A DNA stretch of 64,000 nucleotides. Source: Aedes albopictus. Lineage: Eukaryota; Arthropoda; Insecta; Diptera; Culicidae. Of this stretch, positions 33,854 through 44,760 are shown one piece after another. Below the pieces are notes generated by a model. The model was not told the DNA's origin. It searched no databases and saw nothing but the letters and a program-made list of their open reading frames with translations. The position numbers and the translations under genes were made by a program. Where the stretch lies: assembly GCF_035046485.1 (NCBI RefSeq), contig NC_085137.1, forward strand, positions 45,315,155-45,379,154, in the 5' to 3' direction. Numbering within the stretch: position 1 is the first letter of the stretch; each line of letters begins with the position of its first letter.

Positions 33854-35030
33854 GGGGCCGTCCATATACCACGTGGACAGAAAATTCATGGTTTTTTACC
33901 CCCTCCCCCCTCCCCGTGGACAAGCGTGGACTTTTCATTGACACGTACCCCCCCTCCCCCAATGTCCACGTGGACACCCAAAAAACTTTTTTTTTATATT
34001 TCTAAAATAAATGGAAAAAGTGATTTTGAAAAACTTTTCTTTTAATATTGTTTTTTTTTTGTTCGTTAACAATGCCTTTAATATAATTGAAAACTTTATA
34101 AAATACAAATATTCTATAGCTTTACATATAATACAAATAAGTAGCACAAAATAGGTACCTACAAGTTTTCTACATTGTTTTCAATTCAGCTTAATGTTTG
34201 TGAATGTGTGGGTTCGATTCTTGCTCCAGTTGGTGAAAAATTTTCGTCTTACGGAAAATTGTTCATTGGTTTTTTTTTTCGTGTAATGTCCATAGCCTAA
34301 TGTTAGTGATTGTTCAATGTTTTGTCTGTACAGCCTCTGCTTGAAGACTTTTTAAAATGTTTGTTCAATCTATGATTGTCTGATTGTTTTGTTGAGATAA
34401 AGTAATTTTAAATCTTAGATTTTTGTTGAGATAAGATTATATTTCTTAGATTCTTACAAAAAAAAACAAGATTTACAGCAACTAAATTCTATTGCTGAGG
34501 TTTAGACTTTAATATTCATCAGAAACATCTTAAACTTTAAAGGAAAGTACAAAAAAATGAGATAAGCCTGCAAATCCCTTCATGTATTTTTTTTAACTTT
34601 GAAGTAGTTTAAAAATTTGATATGGAACTTCGAAAAATCCATTCAGAATTTCAATAAAAATTTTCTGACTGAAACAACAACATTTACATGGTCTACACTC
34701 CATTTAAAATCTCCAGAATATTCCTCGATGAAGAAAACAAAGTAATTATAAATTGTGATAATTTAAAACAAATTAGTCTGTGAATCAATACCATATTTTT
34801 TTCTGGCAATGTATAATAAAATAGAATGAATTAAAGAACTGTTAAAAAGAATCTCATCAATAATGCGACATAATTTGTTTCGCTTGTAGGTTCTTGTTTC
34901 CTAATTTATATGTCAATGTTGTCCACGTGGACATTTTACGAACCCCCACGCCCCTCTCCGTGGACAAGCGTGGACTTTTCGCTAACTCCCTCCCCCCTCC
35001 AAGTTGTCCACGTGGTATATGGACGGCCCC
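33854..35030. mobile_element. 1.18-kb element with GGGGCCGTCC ends and TAT duplication
   Basis: Seen: ggggccgtccatataccacg at 33854 and its exact complement ending at 35030. The first ~26 bp match perfectly, and ~100 bp subterminal C/G-rich blocks (ccgtggacaagcgtggactttt) occur at both ends. TAT flanks both sides. Excision of the element plus one TAT gives the uninterrupted frame LLFTNMTDDF. The AT-rich interior has no transposase but holds a SINE fragment near 34195-34330. The 50877-51042 MITE has the same TAT target and similar GGG ends. Superfamily not assigned. Confidence 0.85.
34190..34335 (+). mobile_element. SINE fragment (B-box portion)
   Basis: Seen: gtgggttcgattcttgctcc followed by gaaaaattttcgtcttacgg and attgttcattgg. 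This parallels the SINE at 41703-41917 (gtgggttcgattcccgctcc, then acttttcgtcaaacgg). The A-box half is missing. Confidence 0.55.
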
Positions 35031-36779
35031 TATGACTGATGATTTTTGTGTGACAGAATCATTAAGCCCATTATGGAAAAATGAAAAATTTCATACCGCA
35101 ATTGAATTTTCCATTTTCGTACATAGTACCTCGGTGAGGCCTGATGACAATTTTTTCGAACCAAGCTTCGATTACAAAAATGCTAATTTTGAACTCATTG
35201 AAAGAAAACTGAACTGTATAGATTGGCAGACTCTTATTCGTGACTCAAACATTGATCAGGGTGTCGATATATTCTATCGTACTATCTTCGATATAATTGA
35301 ACAGACTATTCCTAAAAAGCGGAAGAAAGTGAACATACATAGAGTACCTGTATGGTACAATCATGACATAGTAAATCTTAAGAATAGAAAACAAAAGGCT
35401 CATAAAGCCTACAAACGCAATAGGAACGATTCAAACCTTGCGTTCTACTTGTCTATATGTGATCAGTTAAACTTAGAGATTAAAAGAGCACATGAAAGCC
35501 ATATCAACAAAATTGAAAGCAATATCAAGTCAGACCCTAAATCGTTTTATGAATACGTAAAAGACAAACAAAAATCCAACAACTTTCCATCAAATATGCA
35601 ATTAAATGAAAAGGTAGGAAATAATTCAGATGATATAAGTAATTTGTTCGCCGATTTCTTCCAGAACATTTATACAACTCATGAAAATAATATAAGAGAT
35701 TACGATTATTTCTCTTTCCTTCCAGAACCGACCAAAGACATTGCAGTAGATAATATATCTCCTATTGAGATTTTACAGCGCCTTGAAACCTTTGATCCCT
35801 CTAAGAGTGCTGGACCAGATGGTCTACCACCAGTCCTTCTGAAGTCACTTTCGAAAGAGCTAGTTAAACCACTTTTCTGGCTATTTAACTCATCTCTTAA
35901 GTCCAACTATCTTCCGCATATTTGGAAAGAATCTTTTTTAGTCCCAATTTTTAAATCAGGTAAAAAATCTGATATTAAAAACTATCGCGGAATAGCCATT
36001 TTATCCTGTATCCCTAAACTATTTGAATCAATAATCAATGACAAGATATTCTCTCAAGTCAAATGTCTAATAACTTGTAATCAACATGGTTTTTTCAAAG
36101 GACGATCAACGACCACTAATCTATTGCAATTTGTAACATTTTCAATTGACGCCATGGATAGAGAGCATTATGTTGAAACACTGTACACTGATTTCAGTAA
36201 GGCATTCGATAGAGTTGATATTGCTTTATTACTATTTAAATTAGGTAGGCTTGGTTTCAATCCTGGATTGTTAAAGTGGATACAATCGTACCTATCCGAT
36301 AGAACCCAAAGAGTGAGATTTGAACATAGTATATCGACAAAAATAATTGAGGTTACATCCGGGGTACCACAAGGATCTCATCTTGGTCCTCTATTGTTCA
36401 TTTTATTTGTCAATGATGTAGAACGTGTCTTGAATCGCCTCAATGTTCTATTATATGCTGATGATATGAAACTGTTTCTTGAGATATGTAATTCAGCAGA
36501 TCTTGATGTATTTCAAAATGAAATAGATGTTTTCCATAACTGGTGTCAGAAAAACTTGCTTGAAATTAATGTTAAAAACCCTAATTAATCCACCTAGCGG
36601 TGATGGCGCCTTTCTCGTGCCTTCAAAATGTATATCGCACTTTCATACAATTAACAGAAATCCATTTCATGATACCAGAAATCATATCGTTTATCTGGCT
36701 TTTAATGTTTGAGCCTCAAACTCTTAAGAAAAAGACGCTATCTTGAATTTGAAGAAGCCATTTAGGATTTAAGATTGCT

Positions 36780-37290
36780 AGCTTGGATGTTCTGGTCGCC
36801 ATTTTTGGCGTCCAGGCAGGACCGACATCTTGGATATTCTAGTCGCCATTTTTGGAATCCAGACATCATCCCCATACCAAATATACCAGTAATGCAGTGT
36901 TTCAGGCCCTAAAACTTCATTAAACAGCCGCGATTTTGAATTCGGAGCCGCTATCTTAAATTTTAGATCGCCATCTTGGACATCCTGATCGCCATTTTGG
37001 GCTCTGGAAGTCTTCCCCATACCAAATATACCAATATTCCATGGTTTTAGAGCCTTACGCTTCTTTAAACAGACGTCATCTTGAATTTGAAGCCATCATC
37101 TTGGATTTCAGACCGCCATCTTCCCCATCTTCAGTCCAGACATCTTCCCCATATCAAATATTCCCATATATTTAGCATGCTTTAAGAGTCTAAATCTCTA
37201 TTAAACAGCCGCCATCTTGAATTTTGAGCCACCACCTTGAACATTTGGCTGCCATCTTGAATTTTGGGCCAACATCGTGGATCTTCTGAC
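36780..37290. repeat. Minisatellite of gccatcttgaat-type units
   Basis: About fifteen variants of gccatcttgga/gccattttggc/gccatcttgaattt in one orientation, spaced 20-45 bp, sometimes with accaaatat spacers. Lies in the left half of the insertion. Confidence 0.7.
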
Positions 37291-37969
37291 CTCCAGCGTT
37301 GATTTCCGCACAAAACTCGTCAACCATGCTAAAGGTTACAAAAATCGCCGCAGTTTGATGTATCGCATGATGGGGCTAGTTCAGTTTTATATACGGCCAG
37401 TTCTACCGGTGCTGGTCCGGAACACTGAAATGGCCATAACCCCGGAACGCCTTAGCCGATCTGGACCATTTTCGATAGTAAACAATTCCGGTTCGATTCA
37501 AGCTATAATCCGAAAAATCGGCCAATGGGAAGTGCCTTAAAAGTGAGTGATTTTATTTTGCGCACATACATACATACACACATACAGACATAGTCCCAAT
37601 TCGTTGAACTGAGTTAATTGGTATATGCGACTTGATCCTTCGAGCCTTTTTCCGAAAAATCGTTTTTTGAGTTATATGTGTACGAGAAAGGCAAAACACT
37701 ACTTTCGAGCTTCTTTGCTTTAGTTATCTAACTAAACCAATAGATTCCAAGATCTTTTTTGGTAGCAAATTTAATAATCTTTCAAATGCGATAAGTTTGA
37801 CCATTTTCAAGTTACAGCCAGTTAGAGACATGCAAAGCCAAAAACATGTAAAGTTCAATTACTACGTAACGGTTGAGATTTGACCATCTGCGTAAAACAT
37901 TTTTTTCACCGGTCTGAACCTGTTTGCTTGCTAACGTTTATAAGGTTATCAAAAAAATCCATGCTTTGC

Positions 37970-38800
37970 TGTGTCGTATACATATGTCCAGTTCAATTTT
38001 ATATTTAGCCGCTTTCGGAGGGACACCCGGAACTGGTTACGGCACTACCGGCTGCCCCTAATGTGGTCCTAACATATTTCTTTGATAGCCAATCATCAGG
38101 TTATCAGAAAAGCCGTCATTTTTAGTTTCACATGCATGGGTTCGGTACTCTTTTATATTTGGCCACATCCGTTGGGACCCCCGGAACCGGTTCCGGACAA
38201 CTACCGCTTCAGATATAGTCTGATACTGTTTTCCTGCTAACCGTTCATCAGGTTATCAGAAAAGCCGTTATTTGTTGTATCGCATGCATGGGTTTGGTAC
38301 TCTTTTATATTTGGCCACATCCGTTGGGACCCCCGGAACCGGTTCCGGAACAATACTGGTTCAGATATGGTCTGGATACTGTTTTCCTGCAAACCGTTCA
38401 TCAGGTTATCGAAAATGCCGTGATTTGATGTGTCGCATGCATGGGTTTGGTACTCTTTATTATTTGGCCACTTCCGGTGGGACATTCGGAACCGGTTCCG
38501 GAACACTACCGGTTCAAATGTGGTCTGATACTGTTTTCCTGCTAACCGTTCATCATGTTATCGAAAAAGCCGCTGTTTGATGTGTCGCATGCATGAGTTA
38601 TGTTCAATTTGATATTTGGTCACTTCCGGCGGGACACCCAGAACCGGTTTCGGAACACTACCGGTTCAGATATGGTCTGAGATTATTTTCCTGCTTACCG
38701 TTCATCAGATAATCGTAAATGCCGTGATTTGATGGGTCGCATGCATGGGTTTGGTGCATTTTCAGGTCTGGCCCCTTCCAGGGGTACCGATCCGGAACAC
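37970..38800. repeat. Tandem array of ~152-bp units (about five)
   Basis: Seen: the marker cgcatgcatg recurs at about 38129 (as cacatgcatg), 38281, 38434, 38586 and 38738, spacing 152-153 bp. Each unit has ccgttcatcaggttatc, gcatgcatgggtttggtac, atttggccac and ggaaccggttccggaac. The even spacing indicates a genuine tandem amplification within the mobile element. Confidence 0.85.
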
Positions 38801-39728
38801 CTAAATGGCCATAACTCCGAAACGGCTGGACCGATCCGAACCATTTTCAATAGGAAACAATGGGACCAGATTCCGCGTCGAATGAGCCGTCGATCGTTAA
38901 AATCGGTTGATATTTACTATCTAAAAGTGAGGTGACCTTTTTTTGTACACATACACACACACATACATACACACACACACACATACACACACACAGACAT
39001 CATCTCAACTCGTCGAGCTGAGTCGATTGGTATATGAAACTTGCCCCTCCGGGGGCTCTATCAAAATTTTATTTTTGGAGTGAACATATAGCCTTTCGGT
39101 ACACCTTGGTGTACGAGAAAGGCAAAAATGCGTTTCTATTTCATTTACAAGAAAATATACGGTTGAGCCAACAGCTATTTACCTTAATAAAATATCAGTT
39201 GAACGATGTAAGCAGGTTAGAGATTTAGGTATAATTCTTGATTCTAAATTGTGTTTTAATGATCACTACAACAACATCATATACAAAGCAAGTAACAAGC
39301 TAGGATTCATAAAGAGATTCAGTTACCATTTCAATGACCCTTACACAATCAAGACATTGTATATTACATATGTTAGACCACTTCTTGAATATTGTAGTAT
39401 TGTTTGGGCTCCATATAATGAAACGCATATAAATCATATAGAGTCTGTTCAAAAACAGTTTTTGCTTTTTGCGCTTCGTAAGCTTGGCTGGACGACACTA
39501 CCTTTGCCCTCTTATGAATCGCGATGTTTGCTAATAAATTTGGTTGGTCTCAAAAAAAGAAGAGAATTTGCCATGATAGCCTTCATCAACGATGTTATAT
39601 CACAGAAAGTCGACAGCGCAGTTATGCTAGAAAATCTAAATTTTTACGCTCCCACTCGTCAACTAAGAAATAGGAATCTATTTTATATTAAATACCAAAG
39701 AACTGACTATGGCATTAATGGGTTGTGA

Positions 39729-39918
39729 AGCAATTGATATAACAATGAATAGATCGAAACTTAAACATGTTTTCTTTTCAAGATATACAAGGCAATAAGA
39801 CAGGTGAAAATAGAAATTAAGAATTTCATTGTTACAGACGTTATTTATTATAAATTTTACTGTAAAATTTGGTCTACGTATTGATTGACGACAAATAAAT
39901 AAATAAATAAATAAATAG
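39729..39918 (+). mobile_element. 3' UTR and (TAAA)n tail of the Jockey-type element
   Basis: The ORF2 stop is followed by ~165 bp and then acaaataaataaataaataaata at 39890-39916, a simple 3' tail typical of target-primed insertion. This marks the 3' end of the retrotransposon that begins near 31700. Confidence 0.75.
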
Positions 39919-40960
39919 ATGGTTTGTTTTAAGTCCTTCAAAAATCTTTAAGGCGATTGTGAAAAATCTCAATAACTTTGTGAAATTGAACCAAATTGTG
40001 TCAAAATTTACCAAACATATTTATCCAAATAAGATTGTTATGAACATATTTTTTTTTTATTTAATGCAGCATAACACTGTAGCTTATGGGGAGATTTGAT
40101 CTTTCCATTCTCCTAGGAAATCTCATTTAAATTTCAAGTATCGTCAGATCTTCATTTCAGTATCCTTATTCAAAGTTCATTAATTCAATTTTAACATTAT
40201 CTAGAATTTCACCAAAAGCGTTTGCATTCGACACTAGAAACTTCGATAATGGTCAGTGTAGACAAAGTTTTGTTTTGCAGATCTACCAAAAATTAAAACA
40301 GAGCTACTTTTGATAGATGCTTTAAGATCTTGTCATCCATTTTCCCGAGATTTCTTCTATTTTTTTTAAATTTTTTTTAATACTGTTTATAATTCTTCCA
40401 CTAAAATAATCATCTCTGAATTTTTTACTTGTTTCATTTTTATTTTTGTCGGAAATTTGCCAAGCAGTTCCTTCAATAATTAGCTACAGCGGGAGATGTC
40501 TCTGATTCTTCATTGGATAATGTCCTAATATCTGTAACATTTTAGGAAATATGATGCGCTCAAAACAAAATTTTCAATTTTTTCTCAACATTTCAAAGAT
40601 TTAGAATACAAAAAAAGACAATTTAGTTTTTCGGATCGAACTAAAACTTTATTGTGAAAACTACTTTTGGCTGAAGGTAATCATATACCACTTAAGTAAT
40701 ACATATTTCAAAGAACATTAAGATGTTTTCAAAATTTAGTGTAGCATAAAAAAATGTTAACTGGTTGTTTGAAACTCTTCAGTGATTTTTTTTTCCAATA
40801 AATTCTCTTTAGCGATTCGGAAAAATCTTAGGTAACTCTTTCGACAATTAATTTGGGATTTTTTGGGAAATTTGTTTAAAAATTTCTTTGCGCAATCTCA
40901 ATAATGTCACTGGAAATTTTATGTCAACTTCTTTAGACCCTCTTGAGCATTTTCTAGAAT
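39919..40960. other. AT-rich intergenic, no recognised feature
   Basis: Low-complexity A/T-rich DNA with no open frame of note and no transposon ends that I can see. Confidence 0.6.
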
Positions 40961-41006
40961 TTTCAAAGAATACTTTTCCGCAAATCTTTTAAAAAATCTG
41001 AGATTT

Positions 41007-41697
41007 TGGAAAACAAGAACGCAGCGAGGGCGGTCATGATACAGTACGGGAAGCGACAGAATGTGGAACGACATGAAAGAACGTGGTAACAGCAGACCTG
41101 CTTCTTCCAGGAGAAAAAGCGCTACACAGATAAAAATAATGAGATTTACACATTTCAGTTTAGTCATGTAAACTTACTTTTATGATGGTTGACATGATAT
41201 ATCATGTGAATTTGTGTTATATGTCATGTAAACACACAGTGTCATGCTGAATTACATGACATATAATGGAAGTTTACATGATATTTTATGAGTTTTACAT
41301 GATATGTCATGTAAACTTCTGTGATATCCCACGCTCCAATCATGTGCATCATATGTCACAGAATTTTACACTTTTTTTTCGATCTGTGTACCTTGGAAAA
41401 GTGGAGTGCGAAAAAATGGAACTGTTGTGTCGTTCACAAGAAACACGGAAGTTCTACAAGAAGCTCAACGTATCCCGTAAAGGCTTCGTGCTGTGAACCA
41501 AAATGTAGGGATAAGGACGAAAGCATCGTGATGGACGGACGTGAGGTAATCGAAAGGTGGAAGCAACACTACGATGAACACTTGAATGGCGCGGGGACTG
41601 CAGACATGGAGATCCAAGGCAGTATAAGAAATGACAAAAACTGTTGCTGTAACAACAACGAACAGAGAGCAACAACGAGCCAACTCCTACGTTGAGA
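41007..41697 (+). pseudogene. Non-LTR linker relic split by a MITE
   Basis: Seen: KNKNAARAVM...QNVERHE (41007-41090) and FFQEKKR just before 41124; after the MITE, KVECEKMELLCRSQETRKFYKKLNVSRKGFVL and, after a frameshift, DGREVIERWKQHYDEHLNGAG. These match in order the linker of the element at 15067-15660 (-): KNAARAVML, EECEEMELLCCSQETRKFYQKLNASRNGFVP and DGREVIKRWKQHFDQHLNGV. Frameshifted and truncated. Confidence 0.8.
41125..41388. mobile_element. 264-bp TA-flanked MITE with internal catgtaaac repeats
   Basis: Seen: CACAGATAAAAA (41125) and the end TTTCGATCTGTG (41388), with TA on both sides (41123-41124, 41389-41390). The interior is a series of palindromic acatgatatgtcatgtaaac-type units. 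It interrupts the retrotransposon linker between EKKR and the KVECEKMEL block. Confidence 0.85.
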
Positions 41698-41702
41698 TAA
41701 AT

Positions 41703-41917
41703 TATTGTGGGCTTCGTGGCCGAGCAGTTAGCCGCATCAGTCGTGTAGGTGTCTCGTATGCCTCTTAATGTGGGTTCGATTCCCGCTCCAGTCTGAAAAA
41801 ACTTTTCGTCAAACGGAAAATTCTCCACTGGGCCACTGGGTGTCATATGAGTTGTCCGTTGTCGAATGTTAGTTATGTTCAGTCTGTAGAATACTGCAAG
41901 GTCGAAGACGGTGTAAT
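41703..41917 (+). mobile_element. tRNA-derived SINE
   Basis: Seen: A box gtggccgagcagttagccgc (41718) and B box gggttcgattcccgctcc (41770), spaced as in tRNA genes, then an unrelated body. The 3' boundary is set by the MITE end at 41918. Related fragment at 34190. Not a tRNA gene, because no acceptor stem closes after the T arm. Confidence 0.75.
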
Positions 41918-42150
41918 CACAGACAAACAGACGTAACACTTGCGAAATATCCATCGACCACGCTTTTAACGAACATTTTAATTCTTCATAGCTGTGGATT
42001 TTACAGAGGCGCGCGCATTGTTTTACTTTGCGTTTGACGTTTCACACTAGCGCCTTTTGTTGACGATAATGCACAACAGTGTTTTGTGAAACATTTTTAT
42101 CAGGTGATGGAAGTGTGAAGTGGGCGATGGATTTTCACGCAAACTGTTCT
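41918..42150. mobile_element. Truncated MITE, CACAGACAAACAG family
   Basis: Seen: starts cacagacaaacagacgtaac and runs in inverse orientation along the whole length of the intact copy at 51178-51422 (shared cgaccacgcttttaacga, gaggcgcgcgcat, gtttgacgtttcacacta, gatggattttcacg). The last ~22 bp of the far inverted repeat are missing. Confidence 0.7.
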
Positions 42151-42151
42151 G

Positions 42152-42442
42152 CCCGGAAAAGTTGGCCATCTGCCTGACCGTATACTTGATTTTAATCCAT
42201 CCAACGTTGCGCGTAAATATCAGCCTAGTTAGTTTCGTCAGAAAACCATGTTCTGACATTACCTGCCATAGCTCATTTATTTCCACTGAATCGTACGCTG
42301 CTTTTAAATCAATGAACAGGTGGTGAATCTGCAAGTTATATTCCCGAAATTTATCGAGGATCATCCGTCGGTTAAACAATTGATCTGTGGTTGAGTCCCT
42401 CACGAAAACCAGCCAGCTATTTGCCGAGGAAGGATTCCTCAA
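42152..42442 (-). pseudogene. Reverse transcriptase palm relic
   Basis: Seen on minus: VRDSTTDQLFNRRMILDKFREYNLQIHHLFIDLKAAYDSVE...ELWQVMSEHGFLTKLTRLI, matching GRSTTDQIFTVRQILQKCREYQVPTHHLFIDFKAAYDSID in the 13847-16850 element. It is cut on the right by the MITE starting at 42443 and on the left by the MITE ending at 42150. Confidence 0.8.
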
Positions 42443-43650
42443 CTGCCGTAATTCTGCAAAGTGACGTAAGCGCCATTCAAAATATGGATATATTTTGGTA
42501 TATTATATATAATATCTGGTGTAAAAATAACACTGTGGTATAGACTGTTTCAGAAATTATAAATACACTAACGATTAACTCCCATTTCAATTTGAGCACA
42601 GTATCCAAAAAAGTTTCCTCTAGCTCTTATAGTAAACATGCTAACGAAGCAAATAATACCAATTTTGTTGATGTTTCTGGTTAAAGTTAAAAAAATAGGG
42701 CTCCGTAAACTAGATGATTAAAATTTGAAGTTGCACAAAGTGGTCAAAAAATGTAGCATAGTAGAAAGGAAAAAAATCTCACAGATAAAATATTTAATTT
42801 CCAAACCCAATAAAAGTTTCTGTATCGATAATAAAAGATATTTCTCGATTGCTAAGAGTAATTTTTACTGGAATATTTGATCAAGAACCACCATTACGGG
42901 CCTTCTCAATACAAAATTTTATGTTTCAAATTTCTAAACAACACCAGCAGCACCAAACGTTGGGCAAACGAATGTCCTAATAACTGTTTACTACATTCGT
43001 TTTTACGATATGACAAGCTTTGCCATCTGAAGGATCGAATGAGCAGAAAAAAATAAGTTTGTTTAGATTAAATGCGTTCAGGAAAGCTAAGAAACTGTGT
43101 GGTAGTTCTTATGTTCCGTAGAAAACCTTAAAAAAAAAGAAACTTGATCTCAGAAAAAATGTTGTGGAAATGCTTTTATCGATTTTTCCCAAATTTTTAT
43201 CAAGGCATTCCTTAGACAACTTGTTGAGAAAGCGAATGTGATAAAAATTTGGATATTTTTTGGTATTTAGTGATAAGTAATGTTGGTATAATTAAAAAAC
43301 ACCTTTGTGCAAATGCAAATTTGAAAAATTAAGTTATTTGTTAGAGAACTCGACTATTCTTTAAAATATCAAGACTATGAAAGGAAATATAAAAATATGG
43401 AGTACAATATTCTATACTCTGAAAGAAGTTGGTAAACATCATTAGAACAATTCATTTAATTTAATAAACAAAGTGTATTTATAATTTCTGAAACAGTCTA
43501 TATTCCTGCTGTATCAGAATGCAAGATCTAGTCGTAATCTATCACCTATGGAAAGAAACTTAGAGGATGAGCAAAAGTTTTAAGCATAATAACCAAAAAA
43601 TGAGTGAAAACTATCAATGTTGCTTACGTCACTTTGCAGAATTACGGCAG
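42443..43650. mobile_element. 1.2-kb element, CTGCCGTAATT family, copy 2
   Basis: Seen: ctgccgtaattctgcaaagt at 42443 and the complement ending at 43650; the 29-base end including gacgtaag is shared with the 116-bp copy at 30200. TCAA occurs at the left flank and one base away at the right flank. Inner ends also contain an inverted pair around tatagactgtttcagaaatta (42540) and aatttctgaaacagtctata (43480). AT-rich, no transposase. Confidence 0.75.
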
Positions 43651-43734
43651 GTCAAAAGATCTCAGTCTGTTGAACAGGACACGCGACAGTATTTTACACC
43701 CCGAATTTAAAAGGGTAACCCAAACCCAAGTAAC

Positions 43735-44760
43735 CAGTAAGCATTTAAAATAGCATTCCTCCAGCATGATAGTAGTCTTTACGACAAGGCGTTTAATGCT
43801 AATTGGCCGTATATGCGCCTCTAGTGCTACCTCACAGCAGGTTTTGGCAAAATAACGGGCTGTCTGAGTGCAACACCATCAGGAACGTCGTATCAAAATG
43901 TCAAAGAAGCGTAACGCCTCGTCGAGCAAAACAAAACAAAAATAGATTTACATCCGCTCTTCGTTCTTCGCGCTTTCTTGTCCTTGCACTCTCCAGCTGA
44001 TGTTAGGTAGTACTTTTTTGCATATTTTGTTAGTTAATTAGATTTGAACTTACGATCCAGAGATTACTCGTCCATGTTTGCTGCTCAAGTTTCTGCTCCA
44101 CGCTACAGGGTATGCTGCAGCTGTTCCAATGGCGTGCCCAAATTAAACCTCCAATATAAAGAATGATTGGAAAGCAGCTTCAGTTCCAACACCCAAAACT
44201 TGTATCATGTGCACAAAGTATTTTCATTCCATCTTCCATCTAGCACATGATTCCCTTTTCCGCATAATTTTATGACCCGCCAAAGCATCTACCGATTCGG
44301 TTCATGCTTTTCGACGAAATGACACATGGTAATTGTTCCATAGCCATTTTCCCAATCTGAACCAGCTGCAGCAATGTTTGCTGCGGAACTTTTGTATGAG
44401 TATGAGAGAAACAAAGGGAAAAATGAATAAGCAACTCAGATGTACAAATATGTCAACAGACTAACAGAGGCATAGACTATGTGGGAAAGAGACAACATGC
44501 GCTATCAAACACGTAACATATCTTCCATACTCTTTGCTGTAGGCATTTGAAGAGCAGTTAAAAAGCATTCTGAATGCTTTCAAGCGAAAAGACCTCAAGC
44601 AGTTCAAATGCTAATTAACGATCAAAAGCTTTTGAGCAGCATAGCTTATGCTAATTAAAGGCAGCTATGCATTCAAACTGCTTATGTAGGGCAGCAAGCA
44701 ATTCAAATGCTTAATACGGTCTGCTCTACGGCTTATTCAAATGCTTAGTGGTTACCTGAG
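43735..44760. mobile_element. 1.0-kb element with CCCAAGTAACC ends
   Basis: Seen: cccaagtaaccagtaagcat (43735) against the complement ctcaggtaaccactaagcat at 44760, about 18 of 22 matching. The right half is rich in caaatgctta/aagcattt motifs in both orientations. Related ends at 3455 and 51592. Frame 43803-44000 is uninformative. Confidence 0.5.

Larger units (their letters stand above)
36579..39123. mobile_element. 2.5-kb repeat-rich insertion in the Jockey ORF2
   Basis: Seen: the ORF2 frame breaks at NVK (36578) and resumes at 39124 with KCVSISF; AAAAA occurs on both sides. The left end has ctaattaatccacctagcgg and gcctttctcgt; the right end has acgagaaaggc. A second tacgagaaaggc follows a CA-rich tract at 37560-37692 as well as at 38942-39123, so the terminal module is present twice. 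Interior: gccatcttg minisatellite and ~152-bp tandem repeats. No transposase or RT. Class unknown. Confidence 0.7.
33220..39728 (+). pseudogene. ORF2 of a Jockey-type retrotransposon (endonuclease-RT), split by two elements
   Basis: Seen: endonuclease part YCQNFNRMKGAKKVNEIY...LGTETSLDESI (33230-33350) and VYGDFNQ (33660); after the insertion 33854-35030 the frame continues FTN/MTDDFCVTESLSPLW. The RT contains KSAGPDGLPPVLLK, KNYRGIAIL, HGFFKGRSTTTNLL, DFSKAFDRVD, GVPQGSHLGPLLF and an intact YADD box (VLLYADDMKLF, ~36450). After the second insertion (36579-39123) it reads CVSISFTRKY, VRDLGIILDSKLCFNDH and LLEYCSIVWAPY to TGA at 39726-39728. One nonsense codon is seen (TAA at 33495-33497). Endonuclease TETW is TETS. 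Otherwise open, so the copy is fairly young. Confidence 0.85.

Noticed and set aside
37970..38800. CRISPR-like regular repeat
   Set aside because: The 152-bp units are contiguous with no unique spacers, lie in a eukaryotic mobile element and have no cas genes nearby.
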